NCBI GenBank assembly: GCA_021298355.1
Contig: JAJTEH010000008.1
Location: forward strand, 56,771-120,770
Source of the DNA: Flammeovirgaceae bacterium
GTDB taxonomy: Bacteria > Bacteroidota > Bacteroidia > Cytophagales > Cyclobacteriaceae
Reading direction: 5' to 3'
Length of the DNA: 64,000 bases
Translations under genes and position numbers: made by a program
Shown here: positions 59,442-64,000 of the stretch, in pieces
Layout of the letters: each line of letters starts with the position of its first letter
How positions within the stretch are numbered: position 1 is the stretch's first letter
The notes under the pieces: generated by a model
What the model saw: only the letters and a program-made list of their open reading frames with translations
Databases searched by the model: none
Told to the model about the DNA's origin: nothing

Positions 59442-60200
59442 TTACATATCTAACCAATTTTTGAAGTTGGTAACTTTTTCGGCAGAAATAACAATGTCAA
59501 ATTTAGGTTGAGGTTGTAAAACTACTTTTAACTGCCTGGATGAATACCGGATAACTTCTTTTATCGAGTTTATGTTAGCAATTAGTTTTCTGTTTAGTCT
59601 AAAGAAGTATTTTGGTTCTAATTCTTTTTCAAGCGAATCTAGTGTTTCGTCTGTAAGAAATGTTTCGTTAGTGTTTGTTGTTAAAAATACATTTCTCTCT
59701 ACGGCATACACATACGCGATTTCATCTACAGGTATACTTTTTATTTTATGCCCTTGGCTTACGATAATTCTTGTTTTGTATGTTTTGTTTTCTAAAAACA
59801 TACTTCTTAATTTTTCTAATGTCTTGTAGCTGTTTTTCAGATCAAATTTAGTTCGATAATACCTTTCTAAACTCTGTTTTAATTCTGACTCGTCAATTGG
59901 TTTTAGTAAATAATCTATGCCGTTGTGTTTAAATGCTTTTATGGCATATTGGTTATACGCTGTTGTGAAAATAATGGGTGCGTTAACTTTAGTTTGTTCA
60001 AATATTTTAAAACTATTTCCATCTTTCAATTCTATATCCAGAAAAACCAAGTCTGCATCATTGGCCAGAAACCATTTTACAGCAGTTTCTATACTATTAA
60101 GTATGGCAGTAATTTGAAACGATGGAGCATGTTCTTTAAGTAGAAATACGAGTTTATCTGCGGCTAGCTTTTCGTCTTCAATGATTACGATTTTTTCCAT
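59442..60200 (-). CDS. LytTR family response regulator
   Basis: A 252-residue regulator: REC domain 1-115 with acidic pair E-D-E near 8, phosphoacceptor Asp in L-V-F-L-D-I-E near 55, Thr in F-T-T-A-Y-N and Lys in L-L-K-P-I; then a LytTR DNA-binding domain at ~145-250 (Y-V-Y-A-V-E-R-N-V-F, F-F-R-L-N-R-K-L-I-A-N). It starts 5 bp after the kinase stop and is surely its partner. Targets are unknown, perhaps the receptor genes of the same operon. Confidence 0.93.
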   Translation of the reverse strand: MEKIVIIEDEKLAADKLVFLLKEHAPSFQITAILNSIETAVKWFLANDADLVFLDIELKDGNSFKIFEQTKVNAPIIFTTAYNQYAIKAFKHNGIDYLLKPIDESELKQSLERYYRTKFDLKNSYKTLEKLRSMFLENKTYKTRIIVSQGHKIKSIPVDEIAYVYAVERNVFLTTNTNETFLTDETLDSLEKELEPKYFFRLNRKLIANINSIKEVIRYSSRQLKVVLQPQPKFDIVISAEKVTNFKNWLDM

Positions 60201-60205
60201 TTCTG

Positions 60206-61231
60206 CTATTTTTCTACTGGTAATTCGGATATGTAGTAGTTATCCGAAATATAGAATTTAGGTTCTTCAAGGCCTAGTAAATGATATTTCTCAATTAAAT
60301 TTTTTTGGCCGATTCCTGTACTTACAACATCTTGCAAGTCAGCCAGGTATGTATTTCGAACTATGATGTTTGACTCTGTTTCTTCTATGTAAATGTATAA
60401 CGTATCATCAGCCTCTACACGGCTATGTTTAAGTGCGTTTTCTACAACAAGTTGCATAGATAATGGAGGAATAAGTTTATTTAAGATAGTTGTACTTAAA
60501 TTTATAGTAACCTGTAAGGAATCGCCATACCTTATTTTATGAAGAAATAGATAAGCGTTTAAGAAATCTATTTCTCTTTCTACTTTTACAAGGTTTTCGT
60601 TATTCAGTTCTAATACATAACGAAAAACATCGGCAAATTTTTTTATAAATAGATCTGATTTCTTTGAATCGGTATAGACCAAACTAGAGAGTACGTTTAA
60701 TGAGTTAAAAAGGAAATGAGGGTTAATCTGACTTTTTAAGGCCTCATATTTTGCCAGATAGTTTTTCTTTTCCAGAATTTTAGATTTCATATAAAGCGAT
60801 TCATTGTCTTCATTTAATGCCATAAACTCATGCAACGCTACCAACATAAATATGCAAATGAAAAACATGATCAAAGAAATTATTTCGAATCCAAAATCGT
60901 TATCTCTGTTGTCATCTACTTCAATAAAAAAGTCTTTTGTAAGAATAGAAATACTTGTAAGGATGGCCACCAAAGTGATAATTAAAACAGATTCCAGAAT
61001 AAATCGTTTAAACTGGTTAATTCCCCACGGCATCAAAGTATTCATGAAGGCCACTATTTTATTAATCAAATAACTAAGTGGAAGAAGCACAAGCAAGATG
61101 GTAAAAAGCCCAAAAACGAAACCTTTAAAATAGAAGATACCGGATTCCAGAAAGTCTTCTACGGCTAATAAGCTGGACACCACGAAAGCAATAAAAAAAT
61201 GGTAAATCCAATATCTTCTATCTGTAAGCAT
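60206..61231 (-). CDS. LytS-type sensor histidine kinase
   Basis: A 341-residue kinase with four membrane helices (about 12-28, 34-58, 75-98, 118-140), a short linker and a His_kinase (PF06580) core: the phosphoacceptor region Q-I-N-P-H-F-L-F-N-S-L-N-V-L near 165 and the N-box V-V-E-N-A-L-K-H-S near 260. The G-box I-G-Q-K-N-L is present near 310. The input domain is only the membrane bundle, so the signal is probably in or near the membrane. It lies 3 bp after the DUF4249 gene. Confidence 0.92.
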   Translation of the reverse strand: MLTDRRYWIYHFFIAFVVSSLLAVEDFLESGIFYFKGFVFGLFTILLVLLPLSYLINKIVAFMNTLMPWGINQFKRFILESVLIITLVAILTSISILTKDFFIEVDDNRDNDFGFEIISLIMFFICIFMLVALHEFMALNEDNESLYMKSKILEKKNYLAKYEALKSQINPHFLFNSLNVLSSLVYTDSKKSDLFIKKFADVFRYVLELNNENLVKVEREIDFLNAYLFLHKIRYGDSLQVTINLSTTILNKLIPPLSMQLVVENALKHSRVEADDTLYIYIEETESNIIVRNTYLADLQDVVSTGIGQKNLIEKYHLLGLEEPKFYISDNYYISELPVEK

Positions 61232-61234
61232 TAA

Positions 61235-62098
61235 TTAGTTTGGCTTTATGGTTAATGTTTTTTCATCTATTTCTACAACACTAAAATAGCCTAATGCTTC
61301 AATATCGGGGTTTACTTTATTTATAATATTTCCTTTTATTCCCGATGGTGGTATATCAAACAATTGGCCGGTTTGGCCGGTTTGTTCAAAAAGTAAAAAT
61401 AGGTAATCGTAATAAGCTTTTGATATTCCAATTTGTCGCACTAAGGCTAAATCTCCGGGGTTAAAAACTTTCTCTTCGCTTGGTAAATAACCCACGATAG
61501 ATTTTCCATTAAATAACTTGTCGGATGCTATAAGGTTTTGGCTATTTCCGGGGTCTGGAATTATACTGTTTTTGCCGTTTTGTAAGAGTTCCCAAAAGTA
61601 ATAGTTAGTTTCATTAGCCGGATCTGTGAAGTCTATGGATACTTTAATGCCTTCATCTTCGAATTGATTTTCTTCTTCAAAAATTTGATAGATATTTTCA
61701 ATTTCCGGCACGCTTACTAATTTTTCTTTGGCAGTATATTCCTGGCCATTCCAAGTAATGTTCAAAGTATATTCTACATCTTTTTCCGGTAGTAAGCCAA
61801 CGGTAGAATATATGCCTTGTGTGCCTTCTTCTTTTAATAGTTCATAGGTATTTCCTTTGCTATCGCTAATGGTAACTATCGCATTGTTTACACGCGGTGT
61901 CTGCACATTGTCGAAGTAATTTCCGAGAGTACTTAATTTTACAGATTGTTTTTGATTTACTTTTCCTTTTACTAATTCTAATTGTGCTTCTACCACTAAT
62001 AAATTTGGCGATGCGGGTAATTTCAGAGTAATTTCTTTGTCGCACGATGTAAGAATTACTGCCAGTATAAGTATAAAAAGATTTTTAATCGCTTTCAT
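61235..62098 (-). CDS. DUF4249 family lipoprotein
   Basis: A 287-residue lipoprotein: lipobox A-V-I-L-T-S-C-D, Cys at residue 19, followed by a beta-rich region with V-N-N-A-I-V-T-I-S-D and Y-T-L-N-I-T-W-N-G-Q-E-Y-T-A, typical of DUF4249. Members are encoded beside TonB-dependent receptors, as here (20 bp after the receptor stop), and are probably surface partners of it. The ligand is unknown. Confidence 0.88.
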   Translation of the reverse strand: MKAIKNLFILILAVILTSCDKEITLKLPASPNLLVVEAQLELVKGKVNQKQSVKLSTLGNYFDNVQTPRVNNAIVTISDSKGNTYELLKEEGTQGIYSTVGLLPEKDVEYTLNITWNGQEYTAKEKLVSVPEIENIYQIFEEENQFEDEGIKVSIDFTDPANETNYYFWELLQNGKNSIIPDPGNSQNLIASDKLFNGKSIVGYLPSEEKVFNPGDLALVRQIGISKAYYDYLFLLFEQTGQTGQLFDIPPSGIKGNIINKVNPDIEALGYFSVVEIDEKTLTIKPN

Positions 62099-62118
62099 TT
62101 TTTTTTCTATTTAAAAGT

Positions 62119-64000
62119 TTAAAACTTAAAATTGTATGTTACGCTAGGTAGTATTGGTAGTAAGTAGCTTTTATATGCTCTTACTTTCCCTAAGTTTTCA
62201 GGATCTTCTACGAAGTATATGCTGGTAGCATTTGCTCTGTTGTATAAATTGTATAATCCAAACACCCATTCATGTCCACCATTTTTCCAATTCACTTTTT
62301 TTCCTTTTATAGTAAGTGAAACATCCAGTCTGTGGTAGGCGGGTAATCTTTCCTGGTTTCTTTGTGTAAAGTGCGGCACAACAATACCGGCAAATTCATA
62401 CCGACCTACAGGATATGTGCTGGGTATACCGGTTGTAAGTATAAAGTTAGAAGATAGAGAAATTCTGTCGTTAAATTTGTAAGTACCTACTACAGAAAGG
62501 TTGTGGGGTTTATCAAAATTAGCTGCGTAGAATTTGCCGTTGTTTATACCCGGATCTTCATTGGTTAATCCTTTTACTTGTCTTTCTGCTCTTGAGTAGG
62601 TGTAGCTTACCCATCCGGTTAATTTGCCACTGTTTTTCTTTACGAGTAATTCTAAACCATACGATCGACCTCTTCCTGCCAGTAATTCTGTTTCAATTGT
62701 ATTGTTACTGATTAAGTCTGCACCATCTACATATTCCACCAGGTTATTCATTTTTTTATAAAATCCTTCCAGAGATAATTCGAATTTGTTATTCGTAAAA
62801 TTTTTGAAGTAGCCTAATGCAAATTGGTCAGACTCTTGTGGTTTAATATAAGGGCCACTGGGTGCCCACACATCTGTTGGGGCAGGAGCTGTTGTATTCG
62901 AAATTAAGTGTAAGTATTGGTATATTCTGTTGTAGCTTGCTTTAATCGAGGTTCTATCGTTAAGTATAAGAGTTGATGATATGCGTGGTTCAAAGTTGTT
63001 GAAGGTTGAAATGTTATCTCCCTTGTTGTATTTTTTATTGTCTATTACTTTTCCATTTTCGTACCGTCCTAAAATTGAGTTGTATGTTAAAGGTTGGTTG
63101 TTTTCATAGATGGGAATAGTTTGCTCTCCGTTTCTGATAAAGGCTGAATAACGCAAACCAATGTTTACGGATAGTTTTTTAATGGTTTTATCTAAACTTA
63201 TATATCCTGCAAATTCATTGGCGAATTGGTTATCAAGGTTTCTGTTGGCTATGGCCGAACCTTTTATTGGTTTAATCTTACCGGGTTCGAACCGATATAC
63301 CTTAGAATCGAAGCCGTACTCGAATTGCGTATTGTTGTTGATGAAATAACTAAAGTCGGCCTTGGTGTTAATAGTAATAATTCTAGATGTTGAATTAAAC
63401 TGTGCACCAGTAGTTAACTGATCTAGTGAGTAATCGTAGTTGGAATAAATAGCTGAGAAATTTGCAAACAACTTATCGTTAAATAAATGGTTCCATCTTA
63501 AGGTTGCAGTAGCATTACCCCATTCGCTATTAAATATACTGCCGAGCGAAAACTTATCTCGTCCAAAATACCCGGATAAAAATAGTCTGTTTTTTTCGTT
63601 AATGGTGTAGTTAACTTTTGTATTTAAATCATAAAAGTTAGCGGTGCTATTGTTATCAATTAATGGAAGAAAAAGATCTCCATACGATCTTCTTCCTGCA
63701 ACCATGTAAGAACTTTTCTCTTTTACCAATGGCCCCTCAACTAACACTCTGGCAGAAATCAAACCAATACCTGCTTCTCCATTAAACTCATTACTATTTC
63801 CTTCTCGTTGTCTGATATCCATTACTGAACTTAATCTTCCGCCATACCTTGCCGGTATACCGCCTTTGTATAAGTTTACATCTTTAACCGCATCCGGATT
63901 TGCTACAGAGTATAAACCAAACAAATGCGATGAGTTATAAATGGTTGCTTCGTCTAATAAAATCAGGTTTTGATCTGCACTACCACCTCTTACATTAAAA
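62119..64000 (-). CDS. TonB-dependent receptor (5' end cut by the window)
   Basis: The frame is open through the end of the window, so the N-terminus is missing. What remains, about 626 residues, starts inside the plug (V-R-G-G-S-A-D-Q-N, then I-Y-N-S-S-H-L-F-G-L-Y, then G-G-I-P-A-R-Y-G-G-R-L-S-S-V-M-D-I) and continues through the barrel to a C-terminal Y-N-F-K-F. It imports or senses a ligand across the outer membrane. The operon order receptor, DUF4249, kinase, LytTR regulator suggests that the uptake or sensing feeds the two-component system. Confidence 0.92.
   Translation of the reverse strand, partial: FNVRGGSADQNLILLDEATIYNSSHLFGLYSVANPDAVKDVNLYKGGIPARYGGRLSSVMDIRQREGNSNEFNGEAGIGLISARVLVEGPLVKEKSSYMVAGRRSYGDLFLPLIDNNSTANFYDLNTKVNYTINEKNRLFLSGYFGRDKFSLGSIFNSEWGNATATLRWNHLFNDKLFANFSAIYSNYDYSLDQLTTGAQFNSTSRIITINTKADFSYFINNNTQFEYGFDSKVYRFEPGKIKPIKGSAIANRNLDNQFANEFAGYISLDKTIKKLSVNIGLRYSAFIRNGEQTIPIYENNQPLTYNSILGRYENGKVIDNKKYNKGDNISTFNNFEPRISSTLILNDRTSIKASYNRIYQYLHLISNTTAPAPTDVWAPSGPYIKPQESDQFALGYFKNFTNNKFELSLEGFYKKMNNLVEYVDGADLISNNTIETELLAGRGRSYGLELLVKKNSGKLTGWVSYTYSRAERQVKGLTNEDPGINNGKFYAANFDKPHNLSVVGTYKFNDRISLSSNFILTTGIPSTYPVGRYEFAGIVVPHFTQRNQERLPAYHRLDVSLTIKGKKVNWKNGGHEWVFGLYNLYNRANATSIYFVEDPENLGKVRAYKSYLLPILPSVTYNFKF

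Overview
The window looks like a chromosome segment from a Bacteroidota bacterium, probably of the Cytophagales. Four things point there: type IX secretion (T9SS) sorting domains of type A (39849-45575) and type B (18330-21632), promoters of the TTG-N19-TAnnTTTG type before tRNA genes, a TonB receptor/DUF4249/LytTR operon, and tRNA, tmRNA and protein sequences typical of the phylum. Base composition is AT-rich. Many genes start at ATG without a clear Shine-Dalgarno sequence.

Layout. 1-5.9 kb (mostly minus strand): small secreted proteins, a PNPOx-like flavin protein, a branched-chain aminotransferase, a PLP decarboxylase, a GNAT acetyltransferase and an EamA exporter, divergent from a MocR-type PLP regulator. 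7.4-12.8 kb (plus): M24 peptidase, PlsC, GatC and a large membrane/TPR protein in one run. 12.8-21.6 kb: a SET-domain protein, an Rrf2 regulator, tRNA-Leu, the conserved SGNH esterase/ABC ATPase/FtsX permease trio (tesA-ybbA-ybbP arrangement) and a T9SS type B adhesin-like protein.

21.7-36.05 kb is the most unusual part. A complete CAU-anticodon tRNA stands at the left edge. A 65-bp copy of its 3' half and downstream flank (63/65 identical) stands at the right edge, as expected of a tRNA-targeted genomic island. Inside lie (i) an RNA-repair-like locus: a WYL regulator with a C-terminal PhyH-like domain whose catalytic residues appear replaced, a divergent leader of about 0.8 kb full of hairpins and tRNA-like modules, a slipin/SPFH protein and an RtcB RNA ligase; (ii) a 1950-residue alpha-2-macroglobulin-type protein containing a SusC-like plug; (iii) a K+-channel-like protein flanked by a 39-bp repeat; (iv) a mobile mystery protein A/B (Xre/Fic) pair behind four operator palindromes at 33-bp spacing. 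Two of the tRNA-like modules appear circularly permuted: T-arm, then a closed acceptor-like hairpin, then D-arm. This is the geometry expected of bacterial Y RNA tRNA mimics, although no Ro60 gene is visible.

36-38.6 kb: a RelE/ParE-like toxin-antitoxin pair, a charged membrane protein, and what look like decayed defence genes (a SIR2-like N-terminus abutting a putative AbiC-like C-terminus). 38.6-46.3 kb (minus): three probably co-transcribed genes for a secreted Ig-like protein, a 1908-residue T9SS repeat protein and a secreted caspase-like peptidase. 46.5-47.9 kb: a beta-barrel protein and tmRNA. 48.7-52.9 kb: a tandem duplication of a barrel gene plus an IPT/TIG lipoprotein gene. 53.2-59.2 kb: a sugar-utilisation cluster (AraC regulator, PhyH dioxygenase, TIM-barrel isomerase, MFS sugar porter, GH127 glycosidase). 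59.4-64 kb (minus): TonB receptor (cut by the window end), DUF4249 lipoprotein, histidine kinase and LytTR response regulator.
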